A DNA stretch of 64,000 nucleotides from a bacterium (GTDB taxonomy: Bacteria; B130-G9): the NCBI GenBank assembly GCA_035527515.1, contig DATLAJ010000042.1, positions 1-64,000 on the forward strand, given 5' to 3'. A program made the translations under genes and the position numbers. The notes below the pieces were generated by a model. That model had not been told where the DNA came from, ran no database searches, and was given only the letters and a program-made list of their open reading frames with translations. Positions 1-9,385 of the stretch are shown here, piece after piece (the stretch's first letter is position 1; every line of letters begins with the position of its first letter).

Positions 1-225
1 GTCTTGATTGGGGACGATCCTGTCGCTCTCGACCAGGCGGCGCTCGACATGGTCAATGCCGCCACACCTTTGCCAGACTCCCTCGCCTCGGACCTCGGCC
101 TGAAGCCCGGCGGCAAACTCCTTGCCGACCTGCACAGGCCGGACCCGCAGCTTGGGATAGACGAGGCGGCTCGCCTCGGCCTCGGCCAAAAAGAATACGA
201 GACCATCACACTAGATGACAATTAA
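1..225 (+). CDS. DUF362 / putative Fe-S centre protein, C-terminal fragment
   Basis: This reading frame is open from the first base of the window, so only the last 74 codons of the gene are present. The visible part matches the C-terminal end of DUF362 proteins: DPVALDQAALDMVN near the start, then an LGIDEAARLGLGQKEYE segment, which in that family is usually written as a glutamate-rich EEIGLGSREYE tail. DUF362 proteins are commonly linked to ferredoxin-like [4Fe-4S] domains, but no cysteine cluster lies in the part seen here. The stop codon is 34 bases before dprA on the same strand, so the two may be cotranscribed. The exact function is unknown for the family. Confidence 0.72.
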   Translation, partial: VLIGDDPVALDQAALDMVNAATPLPDSLASDLGLKPGGKLLADLHRPDPQLGIDEAARLGLGQKEYETITLDDN

Positions 226-259
226 GTAAGTGCTAATCTGAAAGACTGGGTTAAGCAAA

Positions 260-1363
260 ATGACAGATGAACTACTCTGGGTTGCCCTGGCTCTTGCGCT
301 TGGCGAGAGACGAGCGGTTTTCAGGAACCTTGTAGCGGCGTTCGACGACATCGGCTCGATCTTCAGCGCGTCCTGGCAACAGCTTTGTCAAGTTAAGGGT
401 GTAACCCGTGAGCTGGCCTCGGCAATCAAGAGAGCGCCTCAGAGCGATGAACTTCAGAAAGAGAAGGAGACAATTGCACGGCTCGGCCTGAAGATCGTCC
501 CGCTCAAAAGCCCGGACTATCCGGAGAATCTCAGGCATATCCCGGACCCGCCGGGGCTTATCTACGTGCGCGGCACACTTGAGGCCAAGGATAGCTTCGC
601 CATCGCGATCGTCGGCACCAGAAATTGCACTCACTACGGCCAACAGACTGCTCAGAGCCTCGGTATGGAGCTAGCGTCGATGGGCCTGACCGTCGTGAGC
701 GGGCTGGCGAGGGGGATCGATAGCCACGCTCACAGGGGTGCGCTCATGGGCAAGGGAAGAACCATTGCCGTACTTGGCACCGGACTTGACAATATATATC
801 CGCCAGAGCACGCAGAGCTGGCCGACAAGATAGCAGCTTCGGGGGCCGTGATAAGCGAGCTTCCCGCCGGAGTCCCACCGGTTCCAAGAAACTTCCCCGT
901 TCGCAATCGCATCATCAGCGGCCTTGCGCTCGGCACCGTCGTGGTTGAGGCGCCGCCAAAAAGCGGTGCGCTAATCACTGCGCGGCTTGCGCTTGACCAG
1001 GGGCGAGAGGTCTTTGCGGTGCCCGGCAACATCACCGCTCAGACGAGCCGTGGGACGAACCTATTGATTCGCCAGGGTGCTAAATCGGTTCTTTCTGCCA
1101 GAGACATAGTCGAGGAGATAGCGCCAGAGATAAAAGGCATGTTGCACGAGGAAACGCTCAGGGAAGCAGCTGAGGCAAAGCTCAACCTCGACCCCAACGA
1201 GCGCAAGATATACCAGACGCTATCACAGGAGCCGCTACACATCGACGAGATAACGCTCGCAACCGCTCTCCCACAGCCGAAGATAAGCCTGGGCCTCTTC
1301 AACCTGGAGTTAAAGGGCCTGGCCAAGGAGCTTCCGGGCAAGCTCTTCGTTAGAACGCTATGA
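260..1363 (+). CDS. dprA: DNA-processing protein DprA (Smf)
   Basis: DprA binds incoming single-stranded DNA and loads RecA during natural transformation and recombination. The 367-residue protein has the usual three parts. Residues 1-70 are a helical, helix-hairpin-helix-like region (VKGVTRELASAIKR). A Rossmann fold of about 200 residues follows, carrying the family signatures IVGTRNCTHYG, SGLARGIDSHAH, VLGTGLDNIYPPEH and FPVRNRIISGL, and then the SGALITA and VFAVPGN stretches. A C-terminal winged-helix domain begins near DPNERKIYQTL. The length is normal for full DprA. The upstream region shows no clear Shine-Dalgarno sequence. The 3' end overlaps the 3' end of the convergent radical SAM gene by six bases. 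A second, much shorter DprA-like protein lies in the defence island at 54 kb. Confidence 0.95.
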   Translation: MTDELLWVALALALGERRAVFRNLVAAFDDIGSIFSASWQQLCQVKGVTRELASAIKRAPQSDELQKEKETIARLGLKIVPLKSPDYPENLRHIPDPPGLIYVRGTLEAKDSFAIAIVGTRNCTHYGQQTAQSLGMELASMGLTVVSGLARGIDSHAHRGALMGKGRTIAVLGTGLDNIYPPEHAELADKIAASGAVISELPAGVPPVPRNFPVRNRIISGLALGTVVVEAPPKSGALITARLALDQGREVFAVPGNITAQTSRGTNLLIRQGAKSVLSARDIVEEIAPEIKGMLHEETLREAAEAKLNLDPNERKIYQTLSQEPLHIDEITLATALPQPKISLGLFNLELKGLAKELPGKLFVRTL

Positions 1364-2875
1364 AGTCAGCTGCAGCTCGTAGGTTCGACGCCGTCTGCTG
1401 CATAGGTGCTTCAACTTGACGAGAATCTTGTAGGCCAGCCTCCAAAACGGACGGAGCAGCTTGCTGTCGAGTATCGCGGCCAGCCAGGGCTGACAGAGGA
1501 ACCGTATTAGCGGCCTGGGGGCGCGATTGTGTAGCGCAAGGACAAGGAAGTTGAGGAACGACTTCTCGAACTCGTGGTAGTATTTTCGATAGACACTCCT
1601 AACTGCATCCTCTATCAGCCCGTCTTTTCTCGCCCTATCCCACAATTCGGTGCCGGGATAAAAGGTCAACGAGAAAAACTGAATAATGTATGGACGCGGC
1701 AGCCTCAGCAGCAGCCTGATGGTCTTCAGGACGTCCTCACGCTCCTCATAAGGATTGTCCAGAATCACGTCGTAAACTGGCGGAAACATCCTGTCCTTGT
1801 GCCGGTTAAGAATCTTGGCCGCACAGACCACCTGCTCGTTCGAGATGGCACGCCGATACATCCGGTTCGTCCGCTCGCTACCGGACTGTATCCCCATCTC
1901 AACGACATGCATGCCAGCATCAACCAGGTATTCGCACTTCATCTCAGAAACTGTCGGCGGGCTCACAAGTGCGAAAAAAGGCATATCTATGCGGCTCTTG
2001 TATTCCTCACAAAAGTCCCTCATCACCTTCTCTGGAACGGCCGTCATCGAGTCGTCCGAGAACGCTATCAGTTCGATGTATGGCATGTTCTCTTTGACGC
2101 GCTCGAGCTCCTGCATAACGTTCTCGTTGCTTCGACGCCGCAGAATCTCCTGGCCTGGGAAGAGCTTCCTGAACGCGAAATTGCAGCAGTATGAGCACGC
2201 GTGGGGGCATCCGCGGGTAGTCATAGTCTGGTAGAAACAAAGACCCTTGCCCAGCCGCAATCCGTTCACGAACAGGTCCTTCTGGACCTCGTAATCCATC
2301 CGCACAAGGTGCTCTCGACCCTTGTCGATCGTGTAGTGGTCCTCGTAGTCGAAATCCTGAAGCGGAAGGCTGTCCAGGTCGAGTATCAAAGGCTCCAGTG
2401 GGTTCTTTATGACGTTGCCATCATCCTTGAACCAGAGACCTCTTATGTCGCGCAACTCCTCACCGCGCTCCATCGCACGAACGAGATTCAACATCGGATA
2501 CTCACCCTCGCCCACGCAGACAATATCGCAGTAGTTGAGGCAATCCTCAGGAATCACAGTGGGATGAATCCCGCCCCAAATGACCGGCACACCAAGCCCT
2601 TCCCTGACAGAGCTCGTGATCTGCACGGCCCGGTCGAAGTAATTGCTCATCACAGAAACGCCAACCAGGTCCGAGCTTGAGCACGCCTGGACAACATCAT
2701 CCATCAGGCTATCAGGATAGCGGTGCTCGAAATGAGGCTCCTCCCTCAGAAGCGACTCGTGGTCAGGTAAAAAGACCAGCTCGCACTCAACGCCGTGCGC
2801 CTTCAAGAAGGACGAGATGCCACGAATCCCCAAAGCGATAACGTCAAGATACGGCGAAATAAGAGTTACTTTCAT
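1358..2875 (-). CDS. B12-binding-domain radical SAM protein (paralogue 1)
   Basis: A 505-residue radical SAM enzyme with an N-terminal cobalamin-binding-type domain (about 1-140; VIWGGIHPTVIPEDC and IVCVGEGEYPML are typical) and the 4Fe-4S motif CPHACSYC at residues 223-230 in the family spacing CxxxCxxC. The usual radical SAM barrel follows, with the EMGIQSGSERT segment. I start the gene at 2875, not at the longer open frame reaching 2983, because the chosen ATG opens the conserved ISPY strand shared by the two neighbours and has GGAG about ten bases upstream. It is the last of three tandem paralogues transcribed leftwards. The substrate is not evident; related enzymes do methylations and other radical reactions on lipids, cofactors or natural products. 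Confidence 0.88.
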   Translation of the reverse strand: MKVTLISPYLDVIALGIRGISSFLKAHGVECELVFLPDHESLLREEPHFEHRYPDSLMDDVVQACSSSDLVGVSVMSNYFDRAVQITSSVREGLGVPVIWGGIHPTVIPEDCLNYCDIVCVGEGEYPMLNLVRAMERGEELRDIRGLWFKDDGNVIKNPLEPLILDLDSLPLQDFDYEDHYTIDKGREHLVRMDYEVQKDLFVNGLRLGKGLCFYQTMTTRGCPHACSYCCNFAFRKLFPGQEILRRRSNENVMQELERVKENMPYIELIAFSDDSMTAVPEKVMRDFCEEYKSRIDMPFFALVSPPTVSEMKCEYLVDAGMHVVEMGIQSGSERTNRMYRRAISNEQVVCAAKILNRHKDRMFPPVYDVILDNPYEEREDVLKTIRLLLRLPRPYIIQFFSLTFYPGTELWDRARKDGLIEDAVRSVYRKYYHEFEKSFLNFLVLALHNRAPRPLIRFLCQPWLAAILDSKLLRPFWRLAYKILVKLKHLCSRRRRTYELQLTS

Positions 2876-2900
2876 CGCAAAAAATCTCCGGCGCAGACGC

Positions 2901-4460
2901 TCAGTGCGAAGGACTCCGACTGCCAACCAGCCCCTTAATGCCCTCGCCAGGCGCGCCAAAAATCCGTTTCCTAACTCTAACAACCAGGCCCATCGTCAGC
3001 TCAAACCAGCGTCTGTCAAAGAGAAACCTGAACGGCCGCGCCGCGAGATACCTTATCAGAACAGGAGGAATAGGAGTGTTGAAAAGATAGAGCAGACAGT
3101 TCAGATAGGTCTTCCTCTTGTAGAACAGCTGCTTGCGATAGACCTGAGTAATCATGTCTGCTATCAAGCCATCCTCTTGCGCCAGACGCAGAAGCTCCGT
3201 CTCTGGCAACAGCGTCAGGCAGAAATACTGAATGAAATACGGCCTCTTGATCCGCGAGAGCAGCCTCACAGTCTCGGCGACATCCCTGCTCGTTTCAAAC
3301 GGATTATCGACTATGACGTCGTAGCGGGGCGGCAGTATCCGGTCCGAAAACTTGTGAATAACATCGGTTACGGCGAGCAGCTTGTCGTTCGAGATGTCTC
3401 GTCTGTAAAGCCTCGTGGTTCGCGGGCTGCCAGTCTGAATGCCCACCTGAATGTATCGCATTCCTGCATCAGTCAGAATCTCCATCTTCTCCTGCGTAAT
3501 GCCGTAGGGCGTGCCGAGGCAGAAAAAGGGGAGTTTCGCTCGTTCCTTGTAAAGAGCTGCAAACCTGTCGAGCTCTGAGACATTGCGGTCGAGAAACGAA
3601 TCGTCACAGAAGAAGATAGAGCCTATGAACGGCATTATCTCCCCTGCCTTGGTTATCTCTTCCACGATATTCTCGGGCGAGCGATACCTCAGCCACGGCT
3701 GATTTGGGTATTTCTTCTTCAACGCCGTGTTGCAGCAATAGGTGCAGTTGAACTTACAGCCACGGCTGGTCAACATAATGTAGTAAGCGGTCCCAGTAAC
3801 GGACTTAACGGGACCTTCTCTGAGAAAGAACCGCAAGAGGTCTGGTGTCATCCTGACGAGCTCGTCCTCGAGGAGCACGTAATCGTCGAGCAGGTCGTAA
3901 TCCGGAAACGGGAGAAGGTCTAGGTTGTGCACGAGCGGCCTGAGCGGGCCTCGAACCGGCAGGCCGTCGCTCGTCGGCCAGATGTTTTTGATCTGTCCGC
4001 ATTCCCCATCCTGGGCCAGATGCAGTGCTAGCTCTGTCGCCGCCTCCTCGCCCTCACCGATACACAGGTAGTCGGCGAAAGGCGCACATTCCTGCGGCAT
4101 GAGCGTGGGGTGAACCCCGCCCAGAACAACGGGTATCCCGAGATTATCCCGCAGGAAACGGCACAGCTGTCTTGTCCTGTCGTAATAGTTGGTCATGAAC
4201 GAGATGCCGATAAAAAGAGACCCGATGCACTGCTGGGCGACTTGCTCGAGAACTCGCTTGGGGTAGAAATAGGCGTCAGAAGGAACATCTCCTCGACTCT
4301 CAAGGCTTGAGATGGGCAAGAAGATCATTCTCACCTCGAATCCTGCCCGTTTGAGGCAAGAGGCTACGAGCCTGAGCCCAACCGACGATATATCCCCATA
4401 AGGAGAGATGAGGGCAATCCTCGGAGCCGGGCCCGCGAGCTGTAACTCGTCGCTCGCCAT
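2901..4460 (-). CDS. B12-binding-domain radical SAM protein (paralogue 2)
   Basis: Second member of the tandem trio, 519 residues. It has the N-terminal B12-binding-type fold (ALISPYGDISS at about 16-26, VVLGGVHPTLMPQEC near 111, IGEGEEA near 134) and the radical SAM cysteines C235, C239 and C242 in CKFNCTYC. The barrel shows the QVGIQTGSPRTTRLYRR stretch, nearly the same as in its neighbours. The open frame reaches 4529, which would overlap the upstream gene by 50 bases; the ATG at 4460 avoids that and starts shortly before the conserved ISPY strand. The gap to paralogue 1 is only about 25 bases, so the genes form an operon. The substrate is unknown. Confidence 0.87.
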   Translation of the reverse strand: MASDELQLAGPAPRIALISPYGDISSVGLRLVASCLKRAGFEVRMIFLPISSLESRGDVPSDAYFYPKRVLEQVAQQCIGSLFIGISFMTNYYDRTRQLCRFLRDNLGIPVVLGGVHPTLMPQECAPFADYLCIGEGEEAATELALHLAQDGECGQIKNIWPTSDGLPVRGPLRPLVHNLDLLPFPDYDLLDDYVLLEDELVRMTPDLLRFFLREGPVKSVTGTAYYIMLTSRGCKFNCTYCCNTALKKKYPNQPWLRYRSPENIVEEITKAGEIMPFIGSIFFCDDSFLDRNVSELDRFAALYKERAKLPFFCLGTPYGITQEKMEILTDAGMRYIQVGIQTGSPRTTRLYRRDISNDKLLAVTDVIHKFSDRILPPRYDVIVDNPFETSRDVAETVRLLSRIKRPYFIQYFCLTLLPETELLRLAQEDGLIADMITQVYRKQLFYKRKTYLNCLLYLFNTPIPPVLIRYLAARPFRFLFDRRWFELTMGLVVRVRKRIFGAPGEGIKGLVGSRSPSH

Positions 4461-4479
4461 GAGCGGCTCAATCTCCCAT

Positions 4480-5976
4480 TCAGCCAGCTCGGGGCAAGAT
4501 TCTGTTCTTGGCAAGAATCGTCTTCTCATTAAGAATGTAAAGAAACCTGTAAAACGGCCTCGTCCAAGAGCCAGACAAGAGCTTCACCACCCACTTGGAG
4601 GTCAGAAACCTCATCAGGGACCTTGGAGCGCCTCGATTGACCAGCGCCATAAGAAGTGTCGGATACCTTCCCTGTCGCCGCATGTAGAACTTGTTGTAGA
4701 TCTCCTTCGCCTCATCTCTGATCAGGCCATCTCTGCTCGCTCGCTCGTAGAGCTCGGTGCCAGGGAATAGCGTGAGTGAGAATATCTGTATCGTAAACGG
4801 CCTTTTGAGATGCATCAACAGATTGACCGTGTCGATACCGTCCCGCACCGTCTCGTATGGGTTGTCAACAATCACGTCGTAGAGCGGGTGAAGCCGACCT
4901 GCGTAGGTATGAATCAACTCCGCAGCTCGGAGCACCTCCTCATTCTTAACCGTCCGATTGTAAAGCGCATTGACACGAGCGCTTCCCGTCTGAATGCCCA
5001 CCTGAAGAGCACTGAGCCCCGCATCAACCAACATCTCAAGCTTCTCCGGCGTTATGTTGCTCGGACTTGCAAGGCAGAAAAGCGGCAGCGCAACCTTATC
5101 TTTGTACTCCGAGGCGAATTGCTGGATATCTTTCGTTGTGCCAGCGAGAAAGGAATCATCGAAGAAACATATCCGATTGATGAAGTCGTATCGCCTTCTG
5201 ACAGCTACGAGTTCAGAGATGACGCTATCGACGCTCCGTCGCCGAAGATAACCCTTCCGCCCGTAGAGCTTTGTCAGCGCACTGTTGCCGCAGAATGCGC
5301 AGTTGAAAGGGCAGCCTCGCGTCGTGATCGTCTGATAGTTGAGCTCGCCCCTTGTGTGAAGCGGTCCTTTGCCGTGAAGCCTCTTCAGCACCTTCAGGTC
5401 GGGGACCACGAACTTGCGCACGTCGGGGTCAAAGACGAAATACTCTGGGTTATCAAAATCGGGCGGAGGGATGCTGTCGAGATCGCGAATCAGCCGCCTG
5501 ACTGGGTTCTTTCTTATCCCACCCTCGGTCTTGACGCAGAGGTTTTTGACGTCGTCGTAAGGCTCCCCGCCTGCGATGCGCTGGGCAAGCTCCAGCATCG
5601 TCTCCTCACCCTCCCCCACAACCACGATGTCCGCGTGCCTGATGCACTCCTCCGGCCGTATCGTGGGGTGAATCCCGCCCCACACGATAGGCACTGAAAG
5701 CCGCTCTTTAAGATATGACGTCAACTGAACGGCGCGGCTAAACAGGTTCGTCATCAGCGAGACAGCGACCATATCGACGTCCTGGCAAAGCGCCGCCACA
5801 CCCTCAAGCAGCTCCGGGCTATACGGCTCAAGGAACTCCTGAAGCACCTGTTTGACGTAGAGATTCGGGAGGAAGATCAGCCTTGTGTCAACATCCCCAT
5901 CACGCAAATAGGCCGAGATGCTCCGAACCCCAGGCGAAAATACATCTGAATATGGCGAAATAAGAGCAACTTTCAA
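4480..5976 (-). CDS. B12-binding-domain radical SAM protein (paralogue 3)
   Basis: First gene of the radical SAM operon, 498 residues, starting with TTG at 5976 behind a good GGAGG seven bases upstream. The B12-binding-type domain (ISPYSDVFSPG; VPIVWGGIHPTIRPEEC; IVVVGEGEET) is followed by the iron-sulfur motif C222-C226-C229 (CPFNCAFC) and a barrel with LQVGIQTGSARVNALY. All three neighbours share the domain order and end in a short basic helical tail, so they arose by tandem duplication. No obvious cofactor or product gene lies beside them, so the pathway cannot be named. B12-dependent methylase or a related rearrangement chemistry is the family-level expectation. Confidence 0.88.
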   Translation of the reverse strand: MKVALISPYSDVFSPGVRSISAYLRDGDVDTRLIFLPNLYVKQVLQEFLEPYSPELLEGVAALCQDVDMVAVSLMTNLFSRAVQLTSYLKERLSVPIVWGGIHPTIRPEECIRHADIVVVGEGEETMLELAQRIAGGEPYDDVKNLCVKTEGGIRKNPVRRLIRDLDSIPPPDFDNPEYFVFDPDVRKFVVPDLKVLKRLHGKGPLHTRGELNYQTITTRGCPFNCAFCGNSALTKLYGRKGYLRRRSVDSVISELVAVRRRYDFINRICFFDDSFLAGTTKDIQQFASEYKDKVALPLFCLASPSNITPEKLEMLVDAGLSALQVGIQTGSARVNALYNRTVKNEEVLRAAELIHTYAGRLHPLYDVIVDNPYETVRDGIDTVNLLMHLKRPFTIQIFSLTLFPGTELYERASRDGLIRDEAKEIYNKFYMRRQGRYPTLLMALVNRGAPRSLMRFLTSKWVVKLLSGSWTRPFYRFLYILNEKTILAKNRILPRAG

Positions 5977-6151
5977 ACTCTGTCCTCCAAAAAGATATTA
6001 CTGCCCCGATCCTATCAGCTTTGAGCAGCTCGGCTCAAGTAGTGCCCCAAATCGTAAGGCCGGCGCTACAAGACCGCTGCGTAGGTCCCCAGCGATTATG
6101 AGCGCTTGGGGCAGCCAAGAACCTCTTGATGTTCCGTGAACACGCCCACAC

Positions 6152-8290
6152 TCAGAAGTTCACCTCGTCCTTCAGCACCTCGCGCGGCTTGCTCCCCCTG
6201 AACGGTCCCACTATGCCCTGCTGCTCCATCATATCAATGTAGCGGGCGGCACGGCTGTGGCCAATCTTGAGCTTGCGCTGCAATAGCGAGATCGAGGCGT
6301 ACTTGGAGCGGATAACTATCTCCACTGCCGTCCTGTAATGTGGATCGTCCGTGCCCTCAAAATCGATCGGCTCCTCCAGCTGGACCTCGTCGAAGATGCT
6401 GCTCTCACGCACCGGCGCAGGCTGGCTCTTGAGGTACCTGACGATCCTCTCGATCTCGCGCTCAGAGATGAACGCCCCGTGCAGACGGATGAGGCCCGGC
6501 GCGCCCGGCGTCAAGAAAAGCATGTCCCCCTTGCCAAGAAGGGTCTCGGCCCCGTTCTGGTCAAGAATGATCCTTGAATCGACCTTCTGAGCAACCCTAA
6601 AGGCCAGCCTCGAGGGGAAGTTGGTCTTGATAAGACCCGTAACAACATCAACGGATGGACGCTGCGTGGCAAGCACCAGATGGATGCCAGCAGCGCGCGC
6701 CTTGGCAGCGAGCTTGACTATCGGGACCTCTATTGCCTGCCTCGCCGAGAGCATCAGGTCTGCAAGCTCGTCAACAACTATAACGAGATAGGGCATGGTC
6801 TTAAGCTCCGGCGGCATATCCTCTGGCTTGACCCCGGCAAGCTCTCTGGCTCGGACCTTGCGCTCCCGCAAGACGCGCTCGTTGAATTCATCCACGTGGC
6901 GGACCTTCCGCTCGGCGAGAAGCTGGTATCTCTTGTCCATCTCGCTAACCGCCCATCTAAACGCCAATTCCGCGTCCTGCACGTCGCTGATAACAGGCTC
7001 CCTGAGATGCGGTATCTTATTATATGGCGATAGCTCCAGCACCTTCGGGTCGATGAGAATCAGCTCCAGCTCCTCGGGCGTGGTGCAGTAAAGAAGACTG
7101 CACAGCATCGAGTTGATGCAGACCGACTTTCCCGTGCCGGTTGCGCCAGCAATCAAGATGTGTGTGATCTCGTTTAGCGAGATGACCTGCGGCTGGCCTG
7201 CGATGTCGGTCCCGATCGCGAGCTTGAGCTTTACAGGGTTCTTGGCGAATTGGTCTGAAGACAGGACCTCGCGAAACGTTATGATTCTGCGATTATCATT
7301 AGCGACCTCAACTCCTACAACTGACCGACCCGGAATCGGCGCTATACGAGGCACAAACCTCGCCTTCATGGCAAGGGCGAGATCGTCCGCTAGTGAAACT
7401 ATCCTGCTGAGCTTCACTCCCCGGGCGGGACGGAACTCGAACCTCGTGATGATCGGCCCCGTCAAGATGCCAGCGATCTTACCGTCGATCCGGTGATCGG
7501 CGAGCTTCTCAACTATCTGTTCCCCCTTTCTGATAAGACCATTCCGCCGCTCAGGATTGTCAATTATTCCGGTCGGGTCCAGAAGGTCCATACCCGGGAA
7601 CTGATAGCTCCCGCCCCCAGACTCCCGGACGGGCAGCGCCGCTCGCTTCGGGCCCCTCCTTCTCGGTTTCTTTGTGGTTTGCTGGGATGGTGCAGCCGAG
7701 GCTGACTCTGACGAGACCTCGGGCTCCCTTGCAGTTTCTGCACCAAACAGCTGAAGAAGCAGCCCGAGAACACGGCTGAGGCCGACGCCGACAACTAGCA
7801 TCGCCGACACGACAAGAAGCCCTGCTGTGATGATCATCGCCCAGAATGCGCTGAAAGAATCAACTAGTAACTTGGCAAGCTGCCAACCGAAAAAAGCACC
7901 CTCTATCGTGACAGGCCACTTGATGAGAGCGAAAATCGCTCCGAGAGAGACTGCGAAAACGAACGAGGCAGCGACCTTCAGCCAAAGGCGCCGCGGCCTT
8001 CTCCGAATCAACGTGGCGAAAGCCAAGACAAGTAATGCGACCAATAGCGGATAGGACGGAATGACTCCGAACAACAGGGCGAACGCGCCGTATATCCACC
8101 TCCCGACAGTCCCCACCGGATTGGAGGCAGAATCGCCGCCCCAGATGCTGACAATAGACAGCGCTGCGATGAGCACCACAACCACGCTGACAGCGTCCCT
8201 GAAAGCCCGCTGATGGAACAGCTGATAAACTGTTACAGCCCTAGCTTCCCCAACGCTGCGGTTGGTTGCTGACTTCTTCGTCCTGGCCAC
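6152..8290 (-). CDS. ftsK: DNA translocase FtsK/SpoIIIE
   Basis: FtsK pumps chromosomal DNA through the closing septum. The 712-residue protein has hydrophobic membrane segments at about 33-50, 66-95, 103-125 and 140-182, then a short basic linker near 200-220. The motor follows: Walker A AGATGTGKS at 381-389 and Walker B VIVVDE at 503-508, with the ATQRPSVDVVTG segment near 541. A C-terminal winged-helix gamma domain (about 652-706; SRAARYIDMMEQQGIVGP) would read the polar FtsK-orienting sequences. The linker is short compared with the enterobacterial protein, as in the SpoIIIE-like forms. The start codon is GTG at 8290 with GAGG seven bases upstream. The nitrilase gene is 19 bases upstream on the same strand. 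Confidence 0.96.
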   Translation of the reverse strand: MARTKKSATNRSVGEARAVTVYQLFHQRAFRDAVSVVVVLIAALSIVSIWGGDSASNPVGTVGRWIYGAFALLFGVIPSYPLLVALLVLAFATLIRRRPRRLWLKVAASFVFAVSLGAIFALIKWPVTIEGAFFGWQLAKLLVDSFSAFWAMIITAGLLVVSAMLVVGVGLSRVLGLLLQLFGAETAREPEVSSESASAAPSQQTTKKPRRRGPKRAALPVRESGGGSYQFPGMDLLDPTGIIDNPERRNGLIRKGEQIVEKLADHRIDGKIAGILTGPIITRFEFRPARGVKLSRIVSLADDLALAMKARFVPRIAPIPGRSVVGVEVANDNRRIITFREVLSSDQFAKNPVKLKLAIGTDIAGQPQVISLNEITHILIAGATGTGKSVCINSMLCSLLYCTTPEELELILIDPKVLELSPYNKIPHLREPVISDVQDAELAFRWAVSEMDKRYQLLAERKVRHVDEFNERVLRERKVRARELAGVKPEDMPPELKTMPYLVIVVDELADLMLSARQAIEVPIVKLAAKARAAGIHLVLATQRPSVDVVTGLIKTNFPSRLAFRVAQKVDSRIILDQNGAETLLGKGDMLFLTPGAPGLIRLHGAFISEREIERIVRYLKSQPAPVRESSIFDEVQLEEPIDFEGTDDPHYRTAVEIVIRSKYASISLLQRKLKIGHSRAARYIDMMEQQGIVGPFRGSKPREVLKDEVNF

Positions 8291-8309
8291 GTCTCGCCCT
8301 CAACAAATG

Positions 8310-9110
8310 TTATCTTCTTAGCAGCCGGCCGTAGAGCTCAACACGCCTGTCGGACACAAGATCGTTCCTGCTCGTCAGGCTCTTCTCGCAAGACATCCTG
8401 GGCTCGATATCGACTACGCCGGCTTCCTCCCCGTCAATTGCCGCCCTTGCCAGCACGTTCCCAAGTGGATCGACGATCAGGCTCCCACCGGTGAAGGTAA
8501 CTTCACGTCCAGAAACCGTCTCAGTCCCGACGCGGTTCGCCGTAATAGCAAAAACGCGATTCTCCAGGCATCTTGTCACCATCGCTCCCTGACAATACGG
8601 CAAGACGAGGTTCGCCGGATGGCAGATTATCTGCGCCCCCTTGAGCATGAGAACCCTCGCCGTCTCGGGGAAATACCAGTCGAAACAGATCATCATCCCA
8701 ACCTTGACCCCAGAAACCTCGAAGACCTCCGGCGCCCGATCGCCTGGCAAGAACACGTCCTTCTCGTAGCCAAAGAGATGGAGCTTGCGGTAGCGAAATA
8801 CCTCGCCGTCAGGTGTTGCTAGGACCGATGAGTTAAAAAGCTTGTCGCCGTCGCCCTCCGCAAGTCCGCCGACGATCGCGACGTGGTGTTCGGACGCTAT
8901 CTGAAGCAAGGCCTGAGTGGTCGGGCCGGAGGGTATTCTCTCAGCGAGCTTCTGCGCCTCAGCCGCGCTCGAGAAGAGGTAGCCCGTGTTGAAAAGCTCA
9001 GGAAGGACAAGCAGGTCGCACTGAAGCCGGCTGACTGCGCCGTGCACCTTCTCTATATTGCTGCTCTTTGCCCCACGTTCGGGACAGAACTGAAAGAACC
9101 CGACCCTCAT
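8310..9110 (-). CDS. Carbon-nitrogen hydrolase (nitrilase superfamily)
   Basis: A 266-residue cytoplasmic amidohydrolase. The catalytic triad of the nitrilase superfamily is readable: Glu38 in VLPELF, Lys109 in YRKLHLFG and Cys142 in MICFDWYFPE, with a second glutamate at 149. It has the normal length of single-domain omega-amidase or N-carbamoyl-putrescine-amidase-like proteins, but the sequence does not show which amide it cleaves. A repair role such as omega-amidase on 2-oxo acid amides is possible and unproven. The ATG at 9110 has AGGA seven bases upstream. It is only 19 bases from ftsK and probably shares its transcript. The 275 bases upstream of it hold no gene I can support. Confidence 0.88.
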   Translation of the reverse strand: MRVGFFQFCPERGAKSSNIEKVHGAVSRLQCDLLVLPELFNTGYLFSSAAEAQKLAERIPSGPTTQALLQIASEHHVAIVGGLAEGDGDKLFNSSVLATPDGEVFRYRKLHLFGYEKDVFLPGDRAPEVFEVSGVKVGMMICFDWYFPETARVLMLKGAQIICHPANLVLPYCQGAMVTRCLENRVFAITANRVGTETVSGREVTFTGGSLIVDPLGNVLARAAIDGEEAGVVDIEPRMSCEKSLTSRNDLVSDRRVELYGRLLRR

Positions 9111-9385
9111 TTACGCTTCCTGTTCGTTGCGGCAAGCTACTCGCAACAGACTCGCCAGATGAGATTAAACTTTTTGCGTCAGATACCAACATCATCGCAG
9201 CTGAGCCGCCAGAAAAGCAAGGTATCGTCGGCGCGGTGCTCGCCGCATCGCGTCTGGCACGTGGCTATGAAATGGGATGAGCCCGTCTTCGTGCTTTCGA
9301 TTACATCATCAAGAGTCGCGGCAAGCGGCACGCCTACAAAGGCCAGTCACAAACCTGTTGGTCAGCCCTCCATGGCGCGAATGCA

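Noticed and set aside
6090-6125. Inverted repeat CCCCAGCG/CGCTTGGGG between ftsK and the radical SAM operon, as a terminator.
   Set aside because: The stem has a bulge and no T-run follows on the minus strand.
9111-9385. Short open frames with partial coding look, for example the plus-strand AAEPPEKQG stretch.
   Set aside because: None has a ribosome-binding site or a convincing family; triosephosphate-isomerase-like resemblance is too weak.
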